From Hungatella_A sp034142505 (lineage in GTDB: Bacteria > Bacillota > Clostridia > Lachnospirales > Lachnospiraceae), in NCBI GenBank assembly GCA_034142505.1, contig JAWZDV010000050.1, forward strand, positions 62,001-126,000: a stretch of 64,000 nt of DNA, given 5' to 3'. The translations under genes and the position numbers were made by a program. A model generated the notes under the pieces. That model ran no database searches. It was given only the letters and a program-made list of their open reading frames with translations, and had not been told where the DNA came from. Shown here piece by piece: positions 9,108-17,192 of this stretch. The first letter of the stretch is position 1. Every line of letters starts with the position of its first letter.

Positions 9108-11549
9108 ATGATGGAAAAGTTAAAGGTGAACAGAGCCGGATTTATCACAAATTATTTGATTTCCGGGCCGAGAGAAGAAGATTATGTTAACCATGAGACA
9201 GACGACAACCAGCTGAGATACGAGCAGCACTTAAGAACGCTTGTGGCTGACCGGCGGGAGGAAGCGCCGGAGGGCGAAGTCCGTCTGGGAGAAGACAGTG
9301 GCCTGGGGATGCCGTGGAGATATTATTATCAGCATGGAAACTGGTTTGTGGACGAGAGCACGTTTTATTCCACATTGAAAAAAGTAGAACTGCGTGGGGT
9401 GACGCAGATTGAGACGGAGGCGGACCGGGAGATTCCGGTTACGGTGTGGTCCCACGCGGCGGTGCAGGTATGGTGTAATGGGGAGGTGGTATGCAGGATT
9501 GACGCCCCTGTCTATAAGCCGATCTGTCGGAAGAAGGCTGTGTTGAAGCTGAGGCGGGGATGCAACCGGATCGATGTCAGGCTTCAGACTTTGGGGGTGA
9601 GAGATACCAGAACATTATTTGGGCTTCAGCTGGAAGAGGGCGGGGAAGAGGTGCGTATCTCTCTGCCGGACCCGGAGCATACCGATGAACTGGTGCGGCT
9701 GGAGCGCTGGCTGGATTCTGCTGTGATTGCGGATTCCGTGATGAGTTTCTGCCAGGAAGCCCCGCAGGGGGCGCGGTTTGCCTACGACAGCCAGAGCCCT
9801 GATTTTGCGCAGGTGGACAGCAGAAAAGAGTGGGTGGATATCGGCGGGAAAAAAATGGCGGCGCTGGATGAACGGAAACCGGGAGTCATTCGGATTTATG
9901 TGGAGCGGCAGGGAAATACGCTTGTCAGGACGGTGGAGAATATTCTGGCCCAAAGACCGAGCTATGTGGACGAACACCGCTATGAGGAGAATAAGACTCT
10001 GATCTTAAAGCGGATCGCATCGATGGAAAGCTTGTCCCGCGGGGATAAGTTTGGATTTGCCATCTCCAACCTTTTGGCAAGAAAAGCGCTCGGAATGGAG
10101 CAGAACGGCGACCGTGAACTGCTTTTGGAAACTCTTAACCAGATTGAGAGCCGATATGACTGCTCCGATTTCCTGGTATGCGGGCTGATCCGTTATATGA
10201 AGAATTATGAACTGGACGGGGAACTGGAGGCGAGGGCCAGAAAGGTGCTTCTAAACTGGCGTTACTGGATGAATCAGAAGGGGTCCGACGCCATGTGCTT
10301 CTGGAGCGAGAACCATTCCCTGATGTTTTATGCCTGCGCTATGCAGGTGGGGGAAATGTATCCGGACGAGTACTTTAACCGGGCGGAAATGACCGGAAAA
10401 GAGCTGATGGAGGAAGGCCGGAAGAACGTGATCTGCTGGCTGGAGGATGTGGAAACCTATGGGTTTGAGGAATTTCTCAGCACGGTTTACATGTGCGTGA
10501 CATTTGCTGCGCTGTTAAATGTGGTGGATTACTCGGAGGAGATGATCTCCAAGCGGGCGGCGGCAGTGACGGACCGGCTTTTGACTATGCTGTCTTCCCA
10601 CACCTTCGACGGAGTGATTCTGGCGCCGATGGGCCGGGTTTATGGGGAGGTGGTTCACCCCTTTGAGCAGGGGGCCCAGGCGTTGATGAATCTGATTAAT
10701 CCGGAACTGCCCTACTCGTTTGGAGAGGGATGGCTGGGCTTTTTTGCCACCAGCAGTTACCAGATCCCGGAAGGGCTCTGCGATCTGATGGACAAACAAA
10801 TGGATGTGGCATATACAACAGGCAATGCTCAGGTTTTTTTAAAGAAACAGAAGCACTACTGTCTGACATCGGTTCAGTCGCCGCGTCTGGATGAAGGTTT
10901 TTGCAGGTGGCCGAATCTCACGCTGGATGAGACGGCAGACACTTCATCCTGTGCCTATACCAAGTCTTTGAATGAGAGATTCCATGGGACTACCTGTTTT
11001 GAGCCGGGCGTCTATGGCTACCAGCAGCATATGTGGTACGCGGCTCTGGACAAAGAGACCGACGTGTTTACCAACCATCCGGGAGGAACCTGTGTGTCCA
11101 GTTCCATGAGACCAGGATACTGGTACGGCAACGGCGTCATGCCGGCGATACGGCAGGAGGGGAACCGGCTTGGTGTGATTTACCGGATTCCGGAACATCA
11201 TCCCATTCATTTTACGCATCTGTATGTACCGGTTCCTAAGTTCGATGAGATAAGGATAGAGGAACATTGGATATTTGGCAGAAAAAATGAGGGGTATCTG
11301 GCCGTCTGGTGTAATACGGTTATGGAACCTGCCGACGACCAGCTGTTTGGATGTGAATTCCGGGCATACGGCGATGAATCGGCCTACGTGTGTATTTGTG
11401 CGGACCGGGAAGAATTCAGAACGTTTGAGGAGTTTGTGGCAGGTGTGCGAGACGTCAAACCGGAATATTGCGCGGAGACCGGAAGATTAACGGCAGAAGG
11501 GCTTGAGGTGGTATTTACAGAAAATCATGATCGAACACAGTATATTTAG
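9108..11549 (+). CDS. large protein of unknown function, possibly glycan-active
   Basis: This 813-residue protein has no signal peptide. The N-terminal 200 residues look like beta-sandwich sequence, with short strands and VWCNGEVVCR. A central helix-rich part contains MCFWSENHSLMFYACAM and later repeats of helical pairs, as in alpha/alpha-toroid glycoside hydrolases and lyases. The C-terminal part again looks beta-rich. I do not recognise a named family or catalytic residues. It is translationally coupled to a carbohydrate permease (stop and start codons abut) and overlaps the following gene. That position suggests a cytoplasmic enzyme acting on the imported oligosaccharide. A structural role cannot be excluded. 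Confidence 0.6.
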   Translation: MMEKLKVNRAGFITNYLISGPREEDYVNHETDDNQLRYEQHLRTLVADRREEAPEGEVRLGEDSGLGMPWRYYYQHGNWFVDESTFYSTLKKVELRGVTQIETEADREIPVTVWSHAAVQVWCNGEVVCRIDAPVYKPICRKKAVLKLRRGCNRIDVRLQTLGVRDTRTLFGLQLEEGGEEVRISLPDPEHTDELVRLERWLDSAVIADSVMSFCQEAPQGARFAYDSQSPDFAQVDSRKEWVDIGGKKMAALDERKPGVIRIYVERQGNTLVRTVENILAQRPSYVDEHRYEENKTLILKRIASMESLSRGDKFGFAISNLLARKALGMEQNGDRELLLETLNQIESRYDCSDFLVCGLIRYMKNYELDGELEARARKVLLNWRYWMNQKGSDAMCFWSENHSLMFYACAMQVGEMYPDEYFNRAEMTGKELMEEGRKNVICWLEDVETYGFEEFLSTVYMCVTFAALLNVVDYSEEMISKRAAAVTDRLLTMLSSHTFDGVILAPMGRVYGEVVHPFEQGAQALMNLINPELPYSFGEGWLGFFATSSYQIPEGLCDLMDKQMDVAYTTGNAQVFLKKQKHYCLTSVQSPRLDEGFCRWPNLTLDETADTSSCAYTKSLNERFHGTTCFEPGVYGYQQHMWYAALDKETDVFTNHPGGTCVSSSMRPGYWYGNGVMPAIRQEGNRLGVIYRIPEHHPIHFTHLYVPVPKFDEIRIEEHWIFGRKNEGYLAVWCNTVMEPADDQLFGCEFRAYGDESAYVCICADREEFRTFEEFVAGVRDVKPEYCAETGRLTAEGLEVVFTENHDRTQYI

Positions 11550-12615
11550 CAGGGATACCAACAGAGAGATTGGGAAAGCGGACAGACAGATGAGGCGGTA
11601 TCCGTATTTTGAGAATCAAGGCAGATGGTGCCGGGAACTGCTCCTGGACCGTCAGGATGTTCTTGCCGCACTGGAAGCGTTGAAGCTGGGAATGGAGTAT
11701 GCACAGCTGGTGGGCGTGGAGAGGGACATGGTACCGTTAGTGTATATTGCCCGAATGCTGCCGGAATCGGTGGAACGCCTGAAACGGCTTGGGTTTTCCG
11801 GCCAGGTGATGGAGGATTCTTTTCGTGACCTTGAACTATGGACGGAAGTATACCGAAAGTATCACAATGGCCGGTGCGGTCTGGAACGGGTGGAGTGGGT
11901 GCTCCGTTCCGTGGCCGGGCTGGTGTACCGCCTGGGGAATTTCCAGTTTGAGAAAGTGACTTATGAGTTTCCATATCATATATACGAAAATCTAAGTACA
12001 GGGGAATACCGGGCGCTTGCGGTGCCGGGACTTCAGGTGGATCAGGATGGATATCTGGCAGGTACCAATGGCCGCCCATGCTGCCGCCGGAGGGAGACGG
12101 CGCTTTCCTTTGAATCTGGAAATGTGACGGGTTGTGCAGCAGACTTAGTAAGAGGCGTGATAGATATGGGGAGGTCCGTATCTCTGGATTTGAGAGAATG
12201 GAAGCTGGTTTTGGCACCGGGAATGAAAGCGCTGGCGCTTCACATACCGGCAGGGGCAGACTTATCTGAGGAGAAGCTTTGGGAGTCACTTTTCATGGCG
12301 AAAGCATATTTTGGGAACGAGCAGGCTCTGGCCCGGTCATTGGTTTTATGTGACAGCTGGCTGCTTGATCCTCATTTGACCAGCCTTTTGCCGGAAGAGG
12401 GAAAAATCTGTTCTTTCATGAAAAAGTTCTATAAATTACCGGTTATGGAGACAGTACCCCAAATCTATGAGCGAGTCATGGGATTTGATTTTAGATTGGA
12501 AGAAATGGAGTCCTATCACCCGGTGACAAGCCTGCAAAAGAATTTACAGAAGTATGTGCTTGGCGGCGGAGAAGTGTTTACAACAGCAGGTTTTCTTGGG
12601 CAATTAAGTGATTAG
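11527..12615 (+). CDS. probable GNAT-like acyltransferase-domain protein
   Basis: This 362-residue cytoplasmic protein starts inside the 3' end of the preceding gene (overlap 23 bp) and ends the transport operon. Its C-terminal half has features I associate with the NAT_N/GNAT_C acyltransferase-domain proteins of Clostridia sugar loci: LALHIPAGADLS, a helix with SLFMAKAYF, then VLCDSWLLDP and LLPEEGKICSFMKKF. The catalytic mechanism and acceptor are unknown. The context suggests acylation of a sugar or sugar derivative. The ribosome binding site is weak, consistent with translational coupling. The in-frame TTG at 11503 is an alternative start. Confidence 0.5.
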   Translation: MIEHSIFSRDTNREIGKADRQMRRYPYFENQGRWCRELLLDRQDVLAALEALKLGMEYAQLVGVERDMVPLVYIARMLPESVERLKRLGFSGQVMEDSFRDLELWTEVYRKYHNGRCGLERVEWVLRSVAGLVYRLGNFQFEKVTYEFPYHIYENLSTGEYRALAVPGLQVDQDGYLAGTNGRPCCRRRETALSFESGNVTGCAADLVRGVIDMGRSVSLDLREWKLVLAPGMKALALHIPAGADLSEEKLWESLFMAKAYFGNEQALARSLVLCDSWLLDPHLTSLLPEEGKICSFMKKFYKLPVMETVPQIYERVMGFDFRLEEMESYHPVTSLQKNLQKYVLGGGEVFTTAGFLGQLSD

Positions 12616-12618
12616 AGA

Positions 12619-12727
12619 GAAAAGGGGACTGTCGGGAAATGAATCATTGGTACTATATATTGCTGATTGAATGCAACGTTCACAACAATATATGGTATCT
12701 GGATTCCATTTCTCGACAGTCCTTTTC
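12619..12727. repeat. long imperfect palindrome between convergent genes
   Basis: The arm beginning AAAAGGGGACTGTCGGGAAA is matched on the other strand by the arm ending TTTCTCGACAGTCCTTTT. Pairing continues inward over about 45 bp with small bulges (TATATTGCTG against CAACAATATA), leaving a loop of about 20 bp. It lies between converging genes and could serve as a bidirectional terminator, but it is much longer than the other terminators here. It may be a miniature mobile element. Confidence 0.65.
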
Positions 12728-12743
12728 TATAAGATAGAATTGG

Positions 12744-13637
12744 TTATCTTCTGATCCCCGCCAGCACACTGTCCGGGATCGTGAATTCCACTGCTCCCAT
12801 ATATCCAGGCGCAACCTCGTACTCGTCAAAGGAGATCACCAGCTGGCCGTCCTTGTTGAAATAGAAGTTCTGGTCATCCTTGATGGACTGGAAATTATCA
12901 TCAGGGATCTCGGTGTCATTTAACCAGTATACAACGGAGTCGTCTGCCGCCATCTGGTCTGCCATCTGCTGTTTGATGTTGTCACTGATGACTGTCTTAT
13001 AGTCCGCATCGGCGCGGAATAAATCTTTTAAGGAGGCCACTTCACCGGTCTGCTTGTCGATATGATAGTAGCGGTAGGACTGATAGCCGCTGGCCTGTGC
13101 TTCCAGGACGGACAGCTTTAAGGTGAACCAGGTGTCGGTATCCGTGACAGTCTCGTAGGTGACGTCCAGAGTCTGGTTGGCGTTTTCATTTCCTTCGGTA
13201 TCAGCTTTAAATTGGGCGATCAGAGTGTCAATATACTGCTCCACATCCTGGTTAATCTTGTCGGCGGCCTGGGAGGAGTTCTCGCCCTCGGCTTCCACCT
13301 TCGGAATATTCACGTCCGCATCCCGGTGCTCTTCCTTTACTTTATAGTCCCGGACGGTTACAACCTTGACGATTGGCCCGATGATTGGGAGATTGCTCAT
13401 GGCCATAGCGGCAGTCTGGCTGACATTGGGGGTAATGACTAACAGGGCCAGGGCTGCGGCTGCCGTAAGACCTGCCTGTTTGAAGTGTTTGATCTGGATC
13501 ATGTTCTGTTTTTCCTTTCTCGCTTTTTTAATTGCTTCCTGCATCTGTGTTTTGCCCTGCTCGGGGGCCTTTATTGTTAAGTATTCATTTTTCAATGTTT
13601 GAAGTTCCTCATATCTGTTTTGCTCTTCGCGCTTCAT
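12744..13637 (-). CDS. RsiV-like anti-sigma factor (DUF3298 extracellular domain)
   Basis: This 297-residue protein has a cytoplasmic N-terminus with charged helices, one transmembrane segment near residues 50-70 (AGLTAAAALALLVI) and an extracellular domain. Its C-terminal half matches the DUF3298/RsiV pattern: GEVASLKDLFRADADYKTVI, then DDNFQSIKDDQNFYFNKDG and EYEVAPGYMG. In Bacillus subtilis RsiV holds the ECF factor SigV and is cut after binding lysozyme. The gene lies 37 bp downstream of the sigma gene on the same strand, as expected for a co-transcribed pair. The inducer here is inferred only. Confidence 0.85.
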   Translation of the reverse strand: MKREEQNRYEELQTLKNEYLTIKAPEQGKTQMQEAIKKARKEKQNMIQIKHFKQAGLTAAAALALLVITPNVSQTAAMAMSNLPIIGPIVKVVTVRDYKVKEEHRDADVNIPKVEAEGENSSQAADKINQDVEQYIDTLIAQFKADTEGNENANQTLDVTYETVTDTDTWFTLKLSVLEAQASGYQSYRYYHIDKQTGEVASLKDLFRADADYKTVISDNIKQQMADQMAADDSVVYWLNDTEIPDDNFQSIKDDQNFYFNKDGQLVISFDEYEVAPGYMGAVEFTIPDSVLAGIRR

Positions 13638-13674
13638 AATTGCAGTCCTCCTGTCTCTGGTGGGTGTGTTGTGG

Positions 13675-14154
13675 TTATTCCAATGAAAGCCGCAGGCGTT
13701 TTAGGGACCGGTACAGGCGGCTCTTGACGGAGCTTAGATTCTCTCCGAGAATATCCGCAATCTGTTCCAGCTTCATATCCTCATAAAAACGGAGCCTGAT
13801 AATGGTTTCATCCGGTTCCCCCAGCTGGTCAATGGCGCGTTTCAGATCAATGTCCTCATATCGGTCTACGGATGAGGGCTGAGACACCTCATCCAGTTCT
13901 TCATAAGCATTCTTATGTTTTCGGATAAACGACAATGCCTCATTGACCATAATGCGGTAGATCCAGGTGCTTAAATATTCCGGGTTTTCCAGGAGACCGC
14001 TTTTTAAAATTGCTTTGTAAGCGCCTTCCTGAACAATGTCCATGGCATCGGTTTCATTGTGGACATAGCTGTAAGCCAGCCGGTAATATTTCTGGTAGTT
14101 GTCTGTCAGATTCTTTTGTATTAAATCATCGATGTTTTTATTCGTGCGTTTCAT
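13675..14154 (-). CDS. ECF-type RNA polymerase sigma factor (SigV-like)
   Basis: This 159-residue sigma-70 family protein has region 2 (YYRLAYSYVHNETDAMDIVQ, then STWIYRIMVNEALSFIRKHK) and region 4 (IIRLRFYEDMKLEQIADIL followed by SVKSRLYRSLKRL). There is no region 1 or 3, as in ECF factors. A GGAGG ribosome binding site lies 5 bp before the start. It directs transcription of an envelope-stress regulon and is held by the anti-sigma factor encoded downstream. Its own leader contains an ECF-type promoter, so it is probably autoregulated. Assignment to the SigV subgroup rests on the DUF3298 partner. Confidence 0.9.
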   Translation of the reverse strand: MKRTNKNIDDLIQKNLTDNYQKYYRLAYSYVHNETDAMDIVQEGAYKAILKSGLLENPEYLSTWIYRIMVNEALSFIRKHKNAYEELDEVSQPSSVDRYEDIDLKRAIDQLGEPDETIIRLRFYEDMKLEQIADILGENLSSVKSRLYRSLKRLRLSLE

Positions 14155-14217
14155 GGTTCTCCTCCAAATCAGAGCAAGCAGTCATGCGGTTCCGGAACTT
14201 GCTGCTTATAACTGTTA

Positions 14218-14244
14218 GACGCGTGGGGCGGCCAAAAAGTTTCA
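14218..14244 (-). promoter_or_regulatory. ECF-type autoregulatory promoter of the sigma operon
   Basis: Read on the - strand, TGAAAC (14244-14239) and CGTC (14221-14218) are separated by 17 bp. This is the classic -35/-10 pattern of Bacillus SigV/SigX/SigW-type ECF factors. It lies 64 bp upstream of the sigma start codon. Confidence 0.7.
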
Positions 14245-14299
14245 GGGATTTTCTTACATAGTATCATTATTATAAATGTTTTCCAAACGATACTTTTTC

Positions 14300-14328
14300 T
14301 TGCATAAATCCCGGAACCACATTATAAT
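14300..14328 (+). promoter_or_regulatory. sigma-A promoter of the HtrA-like gene
   Basis: TTGCAT at 14300-14305 and a perfect TATAAT at 14323-14328 are spaced by 17 bp, 30 bp before the start codon at 14358. It points away from the ECF promoter in the same divergent region. Confidence 0.65.
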
Positions 14329-14357
14329 AGGAATTAGGTCTTTTAAGGAGGAAACAT

Positions 14358-15674
14358 ATGCCGGAAGTAAATGGTCCTGACAAAGAATCCAGAGAAAAAC
14401 GACAGTTTATGCGTGAGCAGATTGTCAAACCGCCGTTGACCAGAAAGCAGATTGCGAAGCGCGTTCTGGCCTATTTTTCGATTGCGGTTTTGTGCGGCGG
14501 AGCGGCTGGATTGACTTTTGGCGTTGTAAGGCCTCTGGCGGAGCGTTACCTGGTCCCTGAGGAGACCGAGGAGAGCGATCCGATTACGATTCCGAAGGAT
14601 GACCCTCCTGAGACATCCCCGGTGGTAGTGGAGACGACCCCGGAGGAGACGAAAGAGACGGAGGCGCTTGAGGAGATTTTTCAGTCTGCCATGGAGAGAT
14701 ACGAGTACACGTCTGATGATCTGGTCAGCATGTACAGCACGCTTCGATCCGTCAGTCTGGAAGCGGACAAGGGAATCGTGGTGGTTCATTCCGTCAAGCG
14801 GGAGGTGGACTGGTTCGACAATCCGGTGGAGACGACAGGTCTCTACGCGGGAGCGGTGATTGCATCCACATCCAGGGAACTGCTGATTATGACTCCGGAT
14901 AGCGCGGTGGAGAATGCGGATTCCATCAAGGTAACCTTCGGTGACGGAGCAGAAGTAAATGGCGCTATCAAACAGGCGGACCAGGTGTCCGGGATGGCGA
15001 TTGTCAGCGTGGATACCACACAGCTGGAGGAGAGCACACTGGAGAGTGTGACGGCACTGAAGCTTGGCAACTCCTATGCAGTGAAGCAGGGAGATATCAT
15101 CGTTGCGCTGGGAAGTCCTGCGGGGATGGCCCATTCTGTCAATTACGGCTTCATTTCCTATGTGCTGCGGAATGTTCAGGTGGCGGACGGGATTACCAGA
15201 CTGCTGTATACAGATGTGAAAGGCAATGCCAACAAAGGCACCTTCCTGGTAAATGCCTCCGGCGAGATGATCGGCTGGGTGACAGACCAGTACAAGAATG
15301 AAGGCAGTGAGGACATGACGGTGGTCATGGCGATCTCTGATTATAAGAGTATTCTGGAGAAGCTGAGCAATGGAATACCGGTGCCCTATCTAGGAATCAA
15401 GGGTCAGGAAGTGACTGTGGCCATGACAGAGAATGGCCTGCCGCTTGGTGTGTATGTGACGGACTCCATGGCCAACGGACCGGCATACAATGCGGGAATC
15501 CAAAACGGAGATATTATTACTATGATTGGTGATCAGGAGATTACCAACATGAAGGATTATCAGAGTGTAGTGGAGAGTCTGAAGGAGGGTGAGATTGTCA
15601 ATATCATCATCCAGAGGAATGGAATAGAAGAATATAAAGAATTGGAATATCAGGTAACCGTCGGAGCCAGGTAG
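14358..15674 (+). CDS. HtrA/DegP-like membrane protein with PDZ domain, catalytic triad lost
   Basis: This 438-residue protein has a cytoplasmic N-terminus, one transmembrane segment near 35-57, an acidic Pro/Thr/Glu-rich linker, a trypsin-like fold (about 120-330) and a C-terminal PDZ domain (about 340-435, with AYNAGIQNGDIITMIG). The fold aligns with HtrA proteins but the triad is gone. The usual TNxHV segment reads PDSAVENA (180-187) with no His. The usual TDLAV Asp position reads SGMAI. The usual GNSGGP Ser segment reads GNANKGTF with Lys293. It is therefore predicted to be an inactive pseudoprotease that binds misfolded or C-terminal peptides outside the cell. It is divergent from an ECF sigma/anti-sigma pair, suggesting a link to envelope stress. 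The ATG has an AAGGAGG site. Confidence 0.85.
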   Translation: MPEVNGPDKESREKRQFMREQIVKPPLTRKQIAKRVLAYFSIAVLCGGAAGLTFGVVRPLAERYLVPEETEESDPITIPKDDPPETSPVVVETTPEETKETEALEEIFQSAMERYEYTSDDLVSMYSTLRSVSLEADKGIVVVHSVKREVDWFDNPVETTGLYAGAVIASTSRELLIMTPDSAVENADSIKVTFGDGAEVNGAIKQADQVSGMAIVSVDTTQLEESTLESVTALKLGNSYAVKQGDIIVALGSPAGMAHSVNYGFISYVLRNVQVADGITRLLYTDVKGNANKGTFLVNASGEMIGWVTDQYKNEGSEDMTVVMAISDYKSILEKLSNGIPVPYLGIKGQEVTVAMTENGLPLGVYVTDSMANGPAYNAGIQNGDIITMIGDQEITNMKDYQSVVESLKEGEIVNIIIQRNGIEEYKELEYQVTVGAR

Positions 15675-15706
15675 TATCTGCCTGGCTTCGGTTTTGGAAT
15701 TTTTTA
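15665..15706 (+). terminator. terminator overlapping the end of the HtrA-like gene
   Basis: AGCCAGG at 15665-15671 pairs with CCTGGCT at 15681-15687 around the stop codon. GTTTT and a TTTTTT run follow downstream. The stem is short, so read-through into the next gene, 57 bp away, is likely. Confidence 0.5.
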
Positions 15707-15731
15707 ATGCAGGGAGAGACGGGAGAATAAC

Positions 15732-16679
15732 ATGAGATATATTGAAGGATTCAGAGAAGGAATGCATGTGTCGGATGTTTACTTGTGCAAGAGCAAACAG
15801 ATTGCGCTGACGAAAGCTGGGAAGGAGTACGGCAATCTGATCCTTCAGGATAAGACGGGGACCATTGATTCTAAAATCTGGGATTTAGGTTCGCCGGGAG
15901 TCGGCAATTTTGAGGTTATGGATTATGTCTATGTGGATGCGGACGTAACCGTGTTCCAGAATGTGAATCAGCTGAATATCAAGCGGATTCGCAAGGCGGA
16001 TGAAGGCGAATATGTGCCGGGGGATTATCTGCCGGTATCCTCAAAAGATATTGGGAAAATGTATGAGGAGCTGGTGGGTTACATACGTTCTGTGAAGAAC
16101 CCGTATTTGAATAAGCTGGCATCCAGTTATTTTATTGAAGACAAAGTGTTTGCAAAGGATTTTCAGTTTCACAGTGCGGCGAAGAGTGTTCACCACGGGT
16201 TTGTGGGGGGGCTGCTGGAGCATACGCTCAGCGTGGTGAAGCTGTGTGATTATTTTGCGGGACATTATCCGGGGATTAACAGAGATCTGCTGTTGACAGC
16301 GGCTATGTTTCATGATATCGGGAAGACGAAGGAACTGTCGGTGTTCCCGGAGAATGATTATACGGATGACGGGCAGCTGCTTGGGCATATTGTGATGGGG
16401 ACTGAGATGATCGGGGAGAGAATCCGCACGATACCTGGATTCCCGGCGAAACTGGCGACGGAGTTGAAGCACTGTATCCTGGCGCATCACGGGGAACTGG
16501 AGTATGGTTCTCCGAAGAAGCCGGCTTTGATTGAGGCGCTGGCGCTGAATTTTGCCGACAATGCGGATGCGAAGATGGAGACAATGATTGAGATTCTTCA
16601 TGGAGCCGGGGATAACCAGGGTTGGCTTGGATATAGCAGGTTGATGGAGACGAATGTGAGAAAGACGACGGAATATTAA
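15732..16679 (+). CDS. yhaM: 3'-5' exoribonuclease of the YhaM family (OB fold + HD domain)
   Basis: This 315-residue protein, the usual size for YhaM, has an N-terminal OB-fold region (about 1-90, with GNLILQDKTGTIDSKIWD) and a metal-dependent HD domain. The HD metal ligands appear as HHGFVGGLLEHT, MFHDIGK and HCILAHHGELEYG. YhaM trims short single-stranded RNA and DNA 3' ends in Firmicutes. It sits alone after a weak terminator and is followed by a strong hairpin. A GGGAGAA ribosome binding site precedes the ATG. Confidence 0.88.
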   Translation: MRYIEGFREGMHVSDVYLCKSKQIALTKAGKEYGNLILQDKTGTIDSKIWDLGSPGVGNFEVMDYVYVDADVTVFQNVNQLNIKRIRKADEGEYVPGDYLPVSSKDIGKMYEELVGYIRSVKNPYLNKLASSYFIEDKVFAKDFQFHSAAKSVHHGFVGGLLEHTLSVVKLCDYFAGHYPGINRDLLLTAAMFHDIGKTKELSVFPENDYTDDGQLLGHIVMGTEMIGERIRTIPGFPAKLATELKHCILAHHGELEYGSPKKPALIEALALNFADNADAKMETMIEILHGAGDNQGWLGYSRLMETNVRKTTEY

Positions 16680-16708
16680 AATGAATTATTTAATTTAGAT
16701 TTTGATGC

Positions 16709-16770
16709 GGAACAAGGGCGCTGGATGATGGAATACTGATTGTAATCCGCCATCCAGCGCCCTTGTTCCT
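16709..16770. repeat. strong hairpin after the exoribonuclease gene
   Basis: AACAAGGGCGCTGGATG and CATCCAGCGCCCTTGTT are perfect inverted repeats separated by a loop of about 25 bp. No T-run follows on the + strand, so it is either a terminator without a U tract, a 3' mRNA protector or a small palindromic repeat. Confidence 0.7.
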
Positions 16771-16879
16771 GGTACATAGGGTTGTTGTTGTATTGTTGTA
16801 TGTGAGAAGCGTTCCGTGCCATCCCGGGTATCATAAATGAAAGTAATAAAATGTGGAATGGGTGAAAACACTTTTATTG

Positions 16880-16992
16880 TTAGTCGAGCCCGGCAGTGGT
16901 TGCGCGCAGGTTACCACCGGCCTCATTGATATGTACACGATCCGGGCTGCAGTCGTTCTCGCTGCCACGCCGTTGAATCGGTGTTTTTATAA
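16880..16992 (+). ncRNA. candidate structured RNA of unknown family
   Basis: The 513-bp gap between yhaM and rlmD contains a GC-rich block in AT-rich surroundings. GAGCCCGG (near 16885) can pair with CCGGGCT (near 16943), closing a domain that contains a GTGGT/ACCAC hairpin. A second hairpin uses GCAG/CTGC with a CG-UUCU-CG tip. A terminator-like stem (CGCCG/CGGTG) followed by TTTTTAT ends the block near 16990. No open frame of useful length crosses it. It does not fit a tRNA, the SRP RNA core or a riboswitch consensus I know. It could be a small RNA or a leader that ends before rlmD. Confidence 0.45.
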
Positions 16993-17192
16993 TACCTTAT
17001 CGATATCATGTTATAATCATAGCAGGTAAATGTGAATAGAGTTTGTTTAAAGGATAAAAGAAGTGTAAAAATAGGGAATTAATTCTTGCGAAAGTATGTG
17101 GTAATTCTTGCTAAAAAGTGAAGAAGGAAATAGAATAGTAGGTGGATGTGCGGGTTGTGGGGATGCATAGAAAGGTTATGGATAGGAGCATT

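Noticed and set aside
14358..15674. Active HtrA protease
   Set aside because: None of the three catalytic residues is in place when the sequence is lined up with HtrA motifs.
16880..16992. tRNA or SRP RNA in the GC-rich block
   Set aside because: There is no cloverleaf with TTC loop and CCA end, and the GGAAGGAAGCAGC-like SRP core is missing.
17142..17192. Longer start for rlmD
   Set aside because: The added 17 residues have no counterpart in the family, and AGGAG stands ideally placed before the ATG at 17193.
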